Below, piece after piece: positions 11,628 through 26,400 of a DNA stretch of 64,000 nt. Made by a program: the position numbers and the translations under genes. Source of the DNA: Promerops cafer (Eukaryota; Chordata; Aves; Passeriformes; Nectariniidae); contig VZSE01015530.1 in the NCBI GenBank assembly GCA_013398275.1, positions 408,417-472,416 of the forward strand. The letters are read 5' to 3'. Position 1 is the first letter of the stretch, and every line of letters starts with the position of its first letter. The notes beneath the pieces are model-generated. The model searched no databases and was not told the DNA's origin. It saw nothing but the letters and a program-made list of their open reading frames with translations.

Positions 11628-14600
11628 TCCTCAAGCACTTGTATTAAGTTAACCCAATAGTTTGGTTCTGATAATTTTGTAACATTAATCTGTACTGTAT
11701 GCTTCACACAACTTAGCCTGTTTAAAAGGTCAAAAAATGACACAAGATCTATGGCCTCAGGCTAATCAGGAAACACTGACATTAAAAAAATTAAGAACTA
11801 ATTAGACTTTCTATAGCCTCCTAACCCATATTACATGTGCATAAGCATATATTTTACATAGACTATATGATTCTAAAATTATGAATGCCATGGTTGGAAC
11901 AGGACCTTTGGATCAGAATAAGAAGCATTTATTACATCTTTTTGTACTCATTAGATATCTTTATAAATATACACATAAATTCCAATATCTCTGAAAAGGC
12001 ATGTGCTAACTCAAATATTACAAACCTTTGAAGAAGATACAGATGCACAAGGCTATTTTTCCCTTTGCCTCCTCTTTCTCCTTTCCCTGAATTTTGTGGG
12101 GTAAAAATAAATATTGCCTTTGTATCTGCAGAAGAAAAGGTTCAGATCCAGGAATCATTTGTTACTGTTTTTGCTGCTTAGAACTGAAGGAAGAGATATG
12201 GTAGAAGGGAAAGGAAAATGGTCTACTGAAATTCTCCCTTCTGAGTTGAATGCCTGGGTTCCACATAAAACATAGTTAATGTTCTACCAAAGGGAAGCAT
12301 AGCCTTCAGAGTGATAGAAAACTGTCAGTTAGATAAGTATTCATTAAAAAGAAAATAATCAGGGAGGCTTAAGAGACTGACTGGAGAGAGGAAGGCATCT
12401 GCTCATAGCCAGTCAGAAGCCTCCATCTGTGTACCATCCTGGTTTTTCAGTCTGCACTTGTCTCTACTGTGTGTGAAGCCAGAGCAGAGCAGAACAGGTG
12501 CTATTCCCTGAACAGCTATAATGGCTATGATATATGGGATTTACCTCCCAATCCAAGCTCTGCATGGTCTGGAGAAAAAACTTTCACTATTTCTTTGTCA
12601 ATTGCCATGCAGGGGACGCACTGGCAGACTGCAGTACCTTTCCATGTGGCTTGCAATTTAGTGATTTCTGATCAACTAGCCAAACTTTCAATGCTGCACG
12701 ACACCAAGATGGCTATGGTTCAAGATATGACAGCCTCTGCTGAAATTCAGTACATCCATGGTGGATAAATTCCCCCAAGGATGTTTGAAGAGGTGAATTT
12801 CATATGTACTCCAATTCAGTTCCTATCTGTAAAAGAGAAAGTAACATTTCCCTGCTTAGCTCACAAGACCATACTTAGGATAAATTAAGCACTGTAATTC
12901 ATGTTGCAATCAAAAGTAAAGTGTTTCAGTGCCAATCAATAAAGGCCAAATGAAACAGAATCTATAACCTCTGAAATCATTGACAATGGAGTGCTTAGGG
13001 AATGTTAAATGCTTAGAAAGTGCAGGATTAAAGCTCTGAGCAAGAAGCCAATTGCAGTGACTCCCAGAGAAAGTTATAAGTAGAAAGTATCTTCATTTTT
13101 GCCTGACCCTGGATTCCTTTCTGCTCTTTCTGAGCTATGCATACAGGACCAAGAAAACCCCTTCTCCACAGAGCACTTGCCTTAAAGGTAGGAGACAGGA
13201 TACTGCTAAACCAAGTATTTTACCTGCAAGGCCCCATCTTCATCAAATCACAAATCTGGCTGTTAGAGCTATGGTGTCCAGCCTAACCAGTGGAAAATTT
13301 ATATGGCTAATCAGCATTGCTGCAAGGCAGAATACATAAAAAGCTTTTGGAAATGAAATCTTTTCCTGGAATCTTTGTCCAAGGAAGAATAGGAATCATG
13401 CTCATTTTTCAAGATGCCTGCTGACCCTTTCATATCTGTTATTACTAAGTCTTCTTAGGAAAACATGTTGTTTTCCAGGTCACATTTACACTTTAAATCT
13501 TTAATAATCTAAATTAAATTGACAATAATGCTGTCATATATCTAGTCTGTACAAGAAATATTCTTCAAAAATGCTTTCCCTATTTAAATACCTGTCATTA
13601 GATTTCATGAATGCAGAATGCATGCAAAAATACTTATAGTGAGAGGAGATGGGGAAAAGTGTCTTTATATTTAACTTTCTATTATAGATATGTTCAGTGA
13701 AGCAGCATGAAGGATCGTATAACTGTACCAAAATAAAAGATTTCCTAAGAGAGTTCTCTAATTTCATATTAGCTTATTCCCCCTCCGCAACAGAGTGATT
13801 ACTACACTGAGTGATATAGAAAAATGGGAAAAACAGCAGGCTTCATCAGTTTTAAAGGAGTCAGCATTACTGGTGTTTCAAGCTGAGAAAATAATTGTCA
13901 GCAATGACACTGAGTAGGATAGGAAGTTTATATGTTTCATATTCACCTAGTATTTATGTACTGCACAACCTCTTTTCAGATGATCTGTATTTTCCTTGAA
14001 TAAAAATAATTTCTTTTTGTATTTTGTCTTCAAAAACCAGCCTGTAGTTAGTTTTCATCTCATCTGTAATTCTGAGTTTCAGTGCCATCAGCTAAAGTAA
14101 TAAACATTTCTGCCTGGAAGTGTGCTTTAAAGAGATCCTTCTCAAAATTCATACCTTTAATTTAGCAAAGTATTGTTTAGGGTTTTAAATAAATCTTCGC
14201 CAGATTTGAGAGGTAGTCATATGGATGAATTCACAAACAATTCTTTGAAATTACAGAAACCAGAAGCTTTACAGACAAAAACAAAGAAAAGAAAATAAAT
14301 ATATGTAAAGCAGATACATTACTTGAACAGAAAACTCACATATTCCCCAAGGCATGACAACCATTACTTTAAAGCTCATTTGTTCAATCTTTTCTATAAC
14401 CCAGAATAAACAAAATGGTTGTTTTTAAGGCAACATAAAAAACATTGTTTTTAATTTGAGTCTGTTCTTGTGAATGAAACATCATCAAGAAAAAAAATTT
14501 CAGTCACCTGGAACAAAGTTATTTTACAGGGCTAAGTGGAAATCAAAATTTCTGTGACTTTATTTTTCTGTTTGCTTCAAATCAAGAGAAAATTTAGAAC

Positions 14601-17600
14601 TATAAGAAGGTGATAAAACTAAAACACTGAAAAGTCTCTCTTTGTTTATAACTACTATGATGCATTATAATTTTTAGCCATAAATCTTTAGTTCATATGA
14701 AATATAGTTTGTCTTGACAGCAGACAATGAGGCATTTGCTATCCACGTGGTCTAACTTCTGCGTAGGTGATACCTGTAGAATAAAGTAATTTACTGTGAA
14801 GAAGAGGAAAACAAACAAAATCCCCAATGGAACCATATAACTTGGAGAATGCTTATTTCCATTCAGCTACATATATCAGGAATATGCCTGTGTTGTACTA
14901 TGGTAAATCAAAGAAGGATGTGTTCAAATAGGTATTTTTCATTATATTTTATTTGGTTAAGCCACCTCTTTTAGGGGGACATTTTTGCATTCTATGCTAA
15001 GTATATTTTCCTAATAAAAGAATGTTCTATTTCAATATTTATGATGGATGAAGTAGCCTTCCTTAAGTCATGACAATTTTAAAGGAATCTATTCTTTTTC
15101 ACATGAAAAGAAACTGGAAGAATGGCACACATTTTTTTTCAAGCAGCTGACAGCTGGCAAAATCCAGTTTGAGACCAGCAACCTAGCTACAAACATCTTG
15201 AACTCCTTTGAATTTCTTAAACTGCTCCAGTCACAAACAAGAGTAGCTGCATAGGAGTTTTGATCATATCAAATAAAGAAATTTAATTTAATAATTGAAA
15301 TATATGTGCTCAGAAAAATAAAAAAATTGAGAAAAAGCACACATATATCTTTGAGAACTTAGGTGAAGAACAAGAAGAATTTATAGTGATGTTCCTCACA
15401 GACAAATTAAATTTTTATTTTCAGCAATTTTAATGATTTTAGTGCTATTGCGTGCTTCTTACAGAGATGTTTTCAGCATTATATATGCTGGCCCTCTCCA
15501 AAAAGAATAATCAGAATGAAATATCCTGAGTACCAAGAGGAAATCCATCACTGGAACTGTGGAAGTAATCACACAAAAGTTGCCTGCCTTAATTGTCCTG
15601 CCTAACTCTTCTATCTTAATTATTTCTTACTAAAAGTATATATAGAATTACAGGTTTGATGGAAATGAAGACATTTGATGAAAATTGAACACAATTCTGT
15701 TGTTACTTCCCTAATCAGGATAAAATCAGATGCCTCAGAACAGCAATGATCAGCATTTCCTTTGACCTTAAGTGATCTAACCAAACAGGAAAAGCTACCA
15801 TTCTTATTTGTACAGGTTTTAGAAAAGTGAAAATGGTGACCTACAGAAAGTGCCTGGTATAACAGAATCAGATAAAGCTTATCATCATTAATGGACAGAT
15901 TTTATTGATTTCAGTTAGCTTTGCATCAGCGTTACAGAATTTGCTTCCTCTCACCTTGTATGAGGTGAAGCCTCACCACTGAGGGTAACATAGTGCAATT
16001 ATGACTAGATTTTTGAAAAGTCTAAAATATTGTGTAAGCATATAAAAGTTAGTTTGTACCTTTGCTACGTGCCTAAAAAGATAAAAGGGTCTTCAGTGAC
16101 AAGTGTAAATAGCCAACGTAATTGAAAATTAAACTACTTTGTTGACTATTAAAGTTTAGCTTTATTACAAAAAAAAAAAAAATTACTCTAATTGTTAATC
16201 TAATGCTTCTTTTCTGACTTGCATTTCCTGGCCATGTTATTAATCATGGCTGCTCAAATTGTTATTTTAATAGAATTTATTTCAGCTCTATAAATTTGTA
16301 GATCCATTAATTGTAAAGATTCCACATTGAGAAGAACTATTAAGAAATTCAAGTGTTCTTTTAGAAAAATATGGATGAATATTCTGTTGCACATGTCTAT
16401 TTGTAGTGTCATGTATTGATCCAACTTCCATTACAAATTAAGGTCAGATCTAGACAGAGTAGTTTGGAAGGCATTTAGTGCACTATATGCATTATTTTGA
16501 GTCACACACAGCATGACACAAGATAATTAAAATTTAATTGTTAGTTTATCACTCTCCAGAGTCAAGTAAACACCTACATTTTCTGTGTTCATGCTAGTTT
16601 GTATCATTAAGGTCAGTTCTGTGATATTGCATTGAAAGCAGCCATTGTGGCTTGAAAACAAAAAGTAGCTTTTAGTATCCAGTATTGCAAAATTAAAGCA
16701 GCAAAATTGTATTCTGAGACATCACATCAAGTCAGAAAAATTGCCTGTGAGATTTGCTGGCTAATTATGTCCCGACCTTTGACTGTGTCATAGGAAACCA
16801 TTAAATCCTTCACAGTAAAGGAAATGTGTTTGTGATGTCTTCACAGAAATCCATCTTCATCATGATCACAACTTTCTCATTTTTTTATTTCCTTGTGGAC
16901 TGAACTCTTAAAAAATGGGATTTTTTTGGTATTACATAAGAGTTCTGATCAGAATAATTCTGATCTATGTATTTATACAAGATCAGATGCATTTTCTTGC
17001 TCCCATTGCTTTTTTTTTTTTTGGATGTTCAACTGTAGAGCTTGTGAATAAAACAAGTTTTTGTACGGACTTTTGAATTATAAGGGGAGAAGATCAATTT
17101 TCATCCTAACATTTGCAAGCACCACATATACAGAAATCTATAGTAAACCTAATCCTGTATCATCTTGCCATATTGGAAAAAAATACTGTGACACTAATTT
17201 TTTCTAATTTAGACTGCTATTGAACTTTTCTAGAAGATACATACTCTTTCAGTGGATGCAAAATATGTGTTATTCCAGTTTCTGCCAGTCACATTGGCAT
17301 GGAGTAATTGCCTAGAGCAAAGAGTAGGTGGTCAGGGCGGAAACACTATTTCTGACTAAAAGTTTTCAAGATATGGAAATAATTTCTCATATCAAGTCTA
17401 TATAAAATTAAATTGAGAGTAAAAAAAACCCAATCATTGAGGTGTTTTTGTCAGGTATTAAAAGTTTTGGTTCACATTTAGTTATTTACTTTCAATTGTT
17501 AAAATGTAATCAGTTTAAATCTTCAAATATAAAGCTGTTTTTACAGTAAAACTGGATACTTTTTTTCAAAGAGAACAAAATAAAACTTGTTTATGTGAAA

Positions 17601-18111
17601 AATAGCAGCCTGCTATTCTGACAAGCTCTTAATTATTATTGATCCAGGCAGACCCTTTCGAAGGATGCTTAGTCACTGATAAAATCCACAAAATTCTTTC
17701 ATGATTTTTTGAGAAGTGAGCATTATGTTAAAACTAATTTTGGTACTTGTTTGAGAAGAATTACTTTTTTCCTGAAATAATACCAGTGTGGAAATGGTGA
17801 ATGTTAGACTGATATCTCTTTGCTAGAGCAGGGCATAACAATGTATCATATGTATCTAATTTGCCATGGTATTGTAATGATTCATTATCACATACTCCTC
17901 CCTTTAAAGTTTAGCTGACATCTTTGAAAAAGGTGAAAAACTAATTGGCCAGCTTTCCTTAGTGTTACAGTTAGTTTGGTAGTGTTTTATGTGAGTCAAT
18001 CAATTACTCTAGATCCTAAGTGAACAAATTTAATTCTACTTCCTGCAAAGCAGAGTTAAAAGCTTTCCCTTTTCCTGCTTGTAATTTTGCAATATTAATA
18101 AAAGGGGGGAG

Positions 18112-18137
18112 AAAAGTAATTTAAGTAAATTACTTTT
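18112..18137. repeat. Perfect 11-bp AT-rich inverted repeat
   Basis: AAAAGTAATTT (18112-18122) and AAATTACTTTT (18127-18137) are exact reverse complements with a 4-base spacer. The element could form a compact AT-rich hairpin or cruciform. No repeat family was recognised around it. Confidence 0.6.
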
Positions 18138-19499
18138 TATTAAGATGTAATGTCCAAAGAGACCATTGACCACACACATTAATGTCCTGATAAGAAACAA
18201 CTTTCAACATTTATCACAATCTACTTGAGTCCTCAAGAGTCACAACTCAATAAAAAGCTGCTTGTAATTCAGAAAATTGGCTGATGGGGCAGAATGCTGA
18301 ACTGTTCTGTATATGCTATAGACAAAGGTCAGAAAGGCCATGTAACATATAAACACCACAAAATATTTTTCAGGACAGTTTTATCTATCTTAGAGACACA
18401 TCAACACAGAAAAAAATAGAAAAAAAAACCCTAATTTAAATTTGAAGTCCACAGAGAAAATGTTTCAGGCAATGCAAATTTTTGTATATTAACTAAACTT
18501 TACTCTGAGGTATAAAGCCATTGAGTGTGTTTTATTGGTGAAAACAGCTTTATTTCCCCCATGTAAAACTCCCTAAGTAAGTCCCTACAATATTTCTGAA
18601 TTGAATGCAAAAATTTACCTATAGGTATGGTTTAATTCAGCTATTTCTGATCCATAGTTTTCCTTTTCAGTACCATAAACCACAATTATTCTATTTAGCG
18701 CCCACAATTAATTAAAATTGTAATGATTTTTTAATCATCTTTTGCATATATTAATCTTACATTTTCTTTTTCTAAATTAGAAAGCAAGAAAGTATATATT
18801 TATCTGTTTATTACATTAAGAAATTTAGGAAATTATGGTGAAAAACTATTGATCCTATTCCAAACTGGAAGCAGTAAGAGACAAAAAGAGAGGAAATAAA
18901 AGAACCAAGAATGAGCATTATGTTCATACTGGATTGTTTATGTCTACAAAACATTGATAGAGCTCCTAGCTCTAATGTTACAAATACAAAAGTATCCTTC
19001 AAGGTTCCAGGTTTGTTTACATACAAAAATACAATTCTAAAATCACTCTGATAAAATTTAGAACCATAGGAAAGAATATGACCTTAATTTCTTAATTTTA
19101 TCATTGCAGAAATATTCTTGCAAAATTAATTAGAAATAGAAAGAAATTCTATTTCAGTTTTAATTAAGATAAAGAGCAGTAAATTACTCTGATGAAATGG
19201 TCCACAGGGAATAGAAGTGTTTATTATTTGCCCCTTTACAACAGTGAGTAGAAAGTAAATACAAAATGCTACAAAATCCAAAGAGAAGATTGAATTCTTA
19301 AATTAACAATCTTCATGTAAGCAACAACAACAAAAAATGCAACTGCCATAACTTTTCTCCATTTTTTTAAGAACTTCCAAGTAACTTAAAACTTCATTTT
19401 ATATCCATTAGTCTTTCATATCTCAAAGATCTTGGCTAGCTACTTTGGCCTTGATAACCTGTAATCAAGTTGCATTAAACTAACTGCTTTTTATATAAA

Positions 19500-19533
19500 T
19501 TTTCTAACATATTTGATTTTCTAACATATTTGA
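19500..19533. repeat. Tandem duplication of a 17-bp unit
   Basis: The unit TTTTCTAACATATTTGA occurs twice head to tail at 19500-19516 and 19517-19533 without a mismatch. This looks like a recent replication-slippage duplication. Confidence 0.8.
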
Positions 19534-22500
19534 TTTGATTTAGACAACTTAGGGTTTTACAGAAAACACCAAGACCTACTTCTCTATGTTTCAGAAAAAG
19601 AGCTCTAGGGGGATGCTGTCTCTCCCTTCAGAGATGAGTTTTAGACAGTAGAGCAAACTTCGAGGATATTTTAGACTGTGGTTATGCCCAGTTCTGTCAT
19701 GCATGTCACAGTTCCCCACATATTAGGGAAAGGACTATACATGATATTTTTTGATCATTTTTTTTATGATGCTTTCTCAAAATGAGCTGCAGTTCTATAG
19801 TTTATATTATGTCTATAATGTGTAATAGATGATAAGCTATGTCAAACAAGTAGGCTAATGCTACAAATATATGTTATGAAACATCATCACCTTTATTAAC
19901 TTTGTCTGCTTCATTTAAAATTAAATAAAAATGGTTTATTTGATGCAAAATATAGGACTTGGTTCTGTTATCCTCATAGGATCCAAGGTTATTGATAGCA
20001 TTTCTTGGATGGGTGAAATGATGTTTTCAGGCATATATTACAATTATATGCCTATATTATGCCCTTTTTTTTTTTTTTTTAATAGTGTAGTGCATCTCTA
20101 AATTACTCTCACCTTAGCACCTCTCCTGAAAATTTGGATGTGGTAATTATGAATTATAATTTATTTAAACTCTTAATGTCAGAGGGATCAAAGGCCATAC
20201 AGCTTCCTACAAAGAAAGTTCCTCACTGGTTTATAGCACAAGACCTATGTGAGACCTGTGCTTTAATAGAGCAGCTCCTTGTGCCTGCCTGTCACTGTTA
20301 ATGATGCGTAATTTATGGAAATAGTAGACAGTAATTTCTAATCAGCAAAGCTGCAGCTAATAAAGCTGGAATATATCATATAGGATTGATGTCAGATTTT
20401 TAAAAAATGAAATTGACAGGTGAATTTGCTCCTATCAACAGCTGTAAGACTACTTTAGAAAAGCATTCAGTCTATTCAGTAACACATTTAAAATATTGGT
20501 TTAAATCCTATTCTGTTTAATAATTATTTATTAATAAAGGTAGATCTAATAATCCTAGAATGACAGAACATTCAGTAAGTTAATTCTTTACATTATATTT
20601 CAATACATAAAAGTTTCTATTTTAGTACTTTAATTTTTAATATATGAACTATGAACCAATTTAGAGTAGTTACTTATATCCAGCAACTGGAAAGGAAAGG
20701 TCTCTGGATTTTTATTATAGCATTGCTATGTACATTACACGGCTTTTCTGTGACAGTTGTATGGATGGAAGTTCATTTTTTAAATTACAAGGATAGGTGT
20801 CTGCATTGCCACCGATATTATTCCTTAAACTGCATGAAATTATTTTATAAACACAAGATTGTGAACAAAACTATGCAGTGTCACCTGCTCTTCTATGTTA
20901 TCCGAATAGGTTATTTGATGGTCACTTTTTTACAAGTCAAAGTATTTGGGAGACATGAAAAGTCTTTCCTGTCAAAGGCTTTGACATGAAAATCTTGCTT
21001 CAGCTGCTGGCTCTTCTTCAGAGTAAAAAGTTTCTTACTGAACTAGGTTACTCATCAAATTTCTAATCTTCTTTCTTTACTATTCCTTCACCAGCTTTTT
21101 AAAAAATCTGAGTACCATCATAGGGGCGGGATGTGAGAAAGGTTATATTTCTCTCAAAAGTGTGTGTTGTATAGACAATATCTCAAATCATCTCTAGTTC
21201 TGAATTTGATCACAGAAATGTCTAGGAATATAAAGAATTCATCAGACCTTTTTACTGTGTTTGCTAAATGTATCCTGTTTAGAAATATCTATATATGTTT
21301 GTGTGCAGTTTAAAATTTGTATGAATCTGCATGGAAAGTCACTGAAGTAAGACTACCTTCTAGCTTATCATAAACTCTTCATATAGATGATCTCTATCAT
21401 ATTACTTCATATTCAGGATTGACATATGCACTCAAACTGTGCAAAATATGGTAAGTATTTTTAAAATTAATCATGAGAGTCATTATCATTTTGGGCTACA
21501 CTGAGAAGGCAACAAATGTCTTCATGATGACAGTGGAATAGACAAAATATGGCACTGATGGAGTGGAGCAGATTGTTCAAGCAGCTTGCCTGATTGACTG
21601 TATCAGATATTACTAGTCTGGAATAATCTGTAGAATCAACACCAGATGAAAGGAATTCCAGTATTCATCTGGTTTCTGTAGAGCTCAGCTGCTTCATGGC
21701 AGAATCTGAAGCTTTTGAAAGTTTAAACAGAGAGGGTGATACTCATAATGAGGCATATATGTGTGTTAAGATGAAATAAACCCCAAGAATCTTTTATGTG
21801 TTTTTGTTCTTCCTGTTCTTGTTTGCTTTCCTGCTTCTGGGAAATATAAGTTGCCTTTATAACCAAGCATTGAGGGATGGGGAGAGTCTCAGGAAGCCGA
21901 AGCTGGATACCTTTTGAATAATGTGCTTTTGTCACAATACAGGGGTAATCTGGATAGAGCTATATGACTTCTAATATTGCGTCTAGCAAGGTAATGTGAT
22001 ATTCCATCAGGTCCTGGAATATCTTAGCATAGTTGTTTTTCTGCTTGGTTACTTGGAGTACTTACTTAAATCCTTTTATTCTTCATATATTTTTGTCTTC
22101 TAATACTTGTCTGTTTGCATGGTGTCCGAGGGCCATGAATAAGAGTGGTTGTAACTTATATTTAAGTCCCCTGAACCCATGAATAAATTTTTGGTATTGT
22201 CTTCAATGGGACAAATGGAAATAGGAATGCAACCTAATAGGAATGTAACATAAATCTTTTGAATTATTAAATAATTCTTTTTTCTCTGCTGCTAATATCA
22301 TATTCAAAATCTATACTAATACTGGAGATGCAGATAGTGAGTTAGCATATTATTCTTGGGCTGTAGCAAAATCAATAGAAACTTGCTGACTTGAGTGAGC
22401 AAAGCATCAAATCTGCAATGAATGTCTCTAAAGGCATAAAAAATCCCCTTGAACTTTCATTATAGAAGCTGTGTTTTAAAATATGTACTAAAAGAATAAA

Positions 22501-23358
22501 GCATGCTACTTTTTATAGACTGATAATCTTCTGTGAGTCTTCAGATGAACAGAAAATTGTACCAATGAAAGGCAATTTGTAAGGGTGAAGTAAGAGGGAA
22601 AGGTTTCATAGCACTAACTAGCAATTGTTTAGATCAAAGAATAACCAGACATCAAATACAGGAGTGTTTCCAAGATATCTTAGATAATGAATTTCTTTAC
22701 TGATTCAATTCCTTAGGGACTAATTTCAGATAGTCATACAATGTATGCCAAAGCTTCTACTTAGCATATTTTGTTCTGAGATAATAACTCCTGGTTGAAT
22801 ATCTGGGCATGTTTTATTTTCCCTGAAGCTGAAAAAAGTAGGATTATTCCAGCAGAAAGTTGTAATGCTTGGGAATATCTTAGGTTCTGAACTCTGATTT
22901 ATATTAGATTTTACCTGGTGCCCACCTTCAGGAGGATATTTCTACAGTTTTGCTGGTTTTTAATATCTGCCAAAGAACAAATGACAGATATGTCTTCTGT
23001 GTACTAAGCCATCAATCAGAAGTGCAGTGCTTCTGGATCTGTAGTGGTCTAGGGATATAAGTGGCATAAATTTCCAGAGGGAGATAATATCTTTAATAAA
23101 ATTATGGGGAAATAGATTTTTTTGAGGAAAGAAGGCCATAAAATACTTTGGTCTTAGAGTGAATAACTGCCTTTCTACCTCTTTCTCACAATGTCAAGGA
23201 TTTTATCATCTCTTGCCATTATTCTCCTCCATTAATTATCCTATTTTCTGAAAGTATCTGTTTACTTAATGAAATGGAATTGAAGGTGTTTGTTCCAATG
23301 TACTTCATTTGGAATTGAGTATATTTTAGACATCTACTAATTCCTTCCTTTTTTCCAG

Positions 23359-23427
23359 GTATTCCAATTGGTCCAATAAACTATACTACTTCTCCCTAAG
23401 AAATCTACTTATTAACCAACAAGACTG
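23359..23427 (+). other. Candidate splice unit (possible small exon)
   Basis: The 69 bases lie between a strong acceptor (a pyrimidine tract TTCCTTCCTTTTTTCCAG ending at 23358) and a consensus donor (GTAAGTGA from 23428). The length is a multiple of three. Of the three forward frames, two contain stops and one (leaving one base before the first codon) is open for all 22 codons, which include NWSNKLYYFSLRN. I do not recognise the peptide. A splice pair of this quality can occur by chance in a window this size, and no partner exon was identified, so this could be a coding exon, a lncRNA exon or a decoy. Confidence 0.3.
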
Positions 23428-23429
23428 GT

Positions 23430-26400
23430 AAGTGATTGTAAGTCTCTTTGGTGGAGGAATTCCTGCCTCACTTGTACTTTTCACTGTACTGAAGCAAAAG
23501 CCCTGTGTGAGCTTCTGTACTCAATAAGAAGACCTTCATGCAAAAGATACAGTTAAACTGGAGATTCTGTTCATTTTTCTCTGTAGTCTTTTAAGTTCAA
23601 GAAACTTTACCTACCTTAGACTACACTTAGTTTATGACATAGCTAATAAAAATGGAATAGCAGTGTACACAAGGCATTGTTGTTTAGTATGCAAAATCAT
23701 TATCCCAGACTTCAAGGACCTTGTTAATATGTAATCTATCTACAGTTATGCAGATGAGGTAGTGCACTGAGACATTCCTGTTCACTCTTTCATAATCTGT
23801 GACAAATTTTTTTATAAGAACTGTTTAGAAAATATAGTGAAAAACACATTAATATGTTGATATAATTGAACTTATATGATGTTAGCAGAAAGGAAGATAC
23901 GTGGGAGTCATTAAGTGGCTTGTGCACAAGTTAGAAGGACTATGGCTGTCTTAAAATGCCACCCATTGTTATAACTAATTTTTCATTCAAACATAAAAGA
24001 GCATTTTCTAGGCACTGATTCTGATGACTTTGAAATATCTCTGAGTCCAAACAGCTATCTGCAAAGATACATGTGTTTTTATCATTTGTTACTAGATATT
24101 TTGTATATTAGTTAGAATTACTCCAAAGAAAGTGTTCTCTTAGTAAATCCTTTTTTTAGTATAGCTTGCCAGGGAAATTGCTAACAGAAGCAAAAGCTAG
24201 TGCTTAGACTGACACATAGTGATAGAGAAGCCTATGAACAGCCTCTGTGGGCTTAATATGAAACAATACTTTCAGATGTGACAAATTATGGTCAGGAGTT
24301 CTCCAGAACTGAAGAGACCATGACCTGCCCTTCTAATGGCATATGAATGAGATTAGAGAAGGAAGAACACTTGATGTCTTTTTATTACTCTTTGTATTTT
24401 CATTGTGTGACAGCACAACAGGGAGAATAACTTCCACAGTGTTTCTGCTTGGGCTGAGAAAGGAAAGAGGGGCAAGAAGTCATCAGACCTTTCTGCTCCC
24501 AGCCTCTTTCACTGGTGTAATTGAAAAGCACATGACCTTCAAAGACAGAGGACTGAGGTATAGAGCTGGGTTGCAAATACCATTCACCCAAGGAAGATCA
24601 TGAGAGTGCAAATATTTAAAAATTGCATTATGTTAGAAAGGTATTTGAAGGGTAGAAGTATCATTAATAGCAGCTGTATAAGCAGTTAAAACAGCAAGGC
24701 TATCAAAAAAGTATTGGTTATATTTGAAATATAACTATTTCAATGGCTATCTGAAAGTTATTTTGGAAACACCATGTTTATTTAACAAAACAGTTGCTTT
24801 GTTAGGCAGTAACCCAGTTGCTTGGTGAATAAAGGTCAAGAAAATTACCTTTTTGTGGAAGTACTGTTGTCTTATGGAAAAATGCAGTAATGATCTTCAT
24901 ATAACACGGCAGCAAATATTTGTGTTGCTAACTTTTCCTGCTGCTTTAAGAAGCATTACAAAGATCTAGTTGGAAGTCACAAAGTCTTTGCCATTATAAA
25001 ATCTGAACTAAGAAACCATCTGGGAAGAACACAGCGTAGTCTAGGCTGGGGTGACAAAGCAGCTGTTCTGGACCCTGTGCACAGTGTGAATGGTTTGAAA
25101 ACACTACAAGGAAAAATAAAAAGATACTTTAGAGCTGAGTTTTCTATAAGTGTACGTAAATGTTCATGCAGAAAAGAAAAAATCAGTCTGTTTCTGTAAA
25201 GACTGTCATTCAACATCCCCTGGAGCACAAATAAAATCATGTTGAGAGTTGGTTTCCATCTTCTTTCTTTTCTGTAATGCCCCATGGCCCAAAACTCACA
25301 TTTTGAAATAAACAATTGTACAAGCAACAACTTATTTGAAAGTTTTAGGAAAAAAAAAAAAAAAAGAAGAAGTAAATTAAAATAGTACCAAAGACATTAT
25401 ATTTTTGGTCAGAGTAATATTTTTTTCACATTTAGAAAGCATGAAAATGTCAGTGTCAATGGTAAAATAATCCAAACTTCTTCTCTACCAAGTACAACCT
25501 CTGTTGCAATTAAAAATTATTTTAGACAGTGTGACAGAGCTTGTCACCCCATTTTGTAATGGTTCAGACTTTTGACGTGTTTAACTATTGCCAGGCATAG
25601 ATTTCAGGCCTTCACAGATATAGAGCAACCTTCTCCCTCCTTGCCTGTCTAGATGTGCAGTCTTTGTACAGTCTGCTTTTTGCCAAGCGCCGTCTCATTT
25701 TTCTGTAAGGTTTGGCTCTATGTCCAAAGAAAATATTTCTGATTGCATCAAGACTTACAGATAAGCACATGCTACAAGGTCAGTCCCCATCCAGATCACA
25801 AAACAGCTGAAGTACAGCACGGCCCATGTAGATTACTTTGGGACAGCACATTGCATGTAGATTACTTTGGGAAGGAGCCTGTTAGGGGTGAATGATGTGT
25901 TCCAGGTTTAACCTCTCTAGAGTGGTAGATCATACCCTTTCAGCTTCTCTGACATTTCAGAATCACCATTTGCAACAACTTAGATTTTCCCTTACATTTT
26001 TCTGCATTTTGCAATATCTGTAAAGCAGACAATTTCTTCTCTTTTAAAAAAATATTCTTCAAATTTTGTTCAGTCAGCCTTAGAGTGTTGCTCTCTCTGC
26101 CCTTCCTACTTTAATCTTATTGCACTCCCAGGACAAGCGCTCATGGCTTTGTAGAAAGGTGTTAAATGCTGTTTCACATGCCAGGTTGCAAGTTCACATG
26201 CTTTCTAATCTACTACTGACAAGTATTATTTTCCCATTTGACAACAGATGTCCTGTCAAAAGTCTGTGACAGCCAATAGGCTAAGAAAAGTTGCTTCCCA
26301 GTAAAGCAAAAACAAGATAACGACTAGTTTTGCCACAGTATTTATCAAGTTCACCAGAGAGGTAACTGAATGGAACTAAAGGACTAGTACATCCAGGAGA

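Larger units (their letters stand above)
9082..23358. other. Long repeat-poor non-coding stretch
   Basis: Over 14 kb there is no recognisable interspersed repeat, RNA gene or protein domain. Simple features only: an (AAT)n run at about 9317-9345, poly(A) of 14 at 16169-16182, poly(T) of 13 at 17010-17022, poly(T) of 16 at 20065-20080, two perfect small inverted repeats (11599-11627, 18112-18137) and a 17-bp tandem duplication (19500-19533). The open frame at 12469-12768 (99 codons, +) and the one at 20651-20989 (112 codons, +) have no recognisable family and no splice context. Confidence 0.6.

Noticed and set aside
12469..12768. 99-codon plus-strand frame
   Set aside because: No recognisable family, no splice-site context, and the length is within chance expectation for 64 kb.
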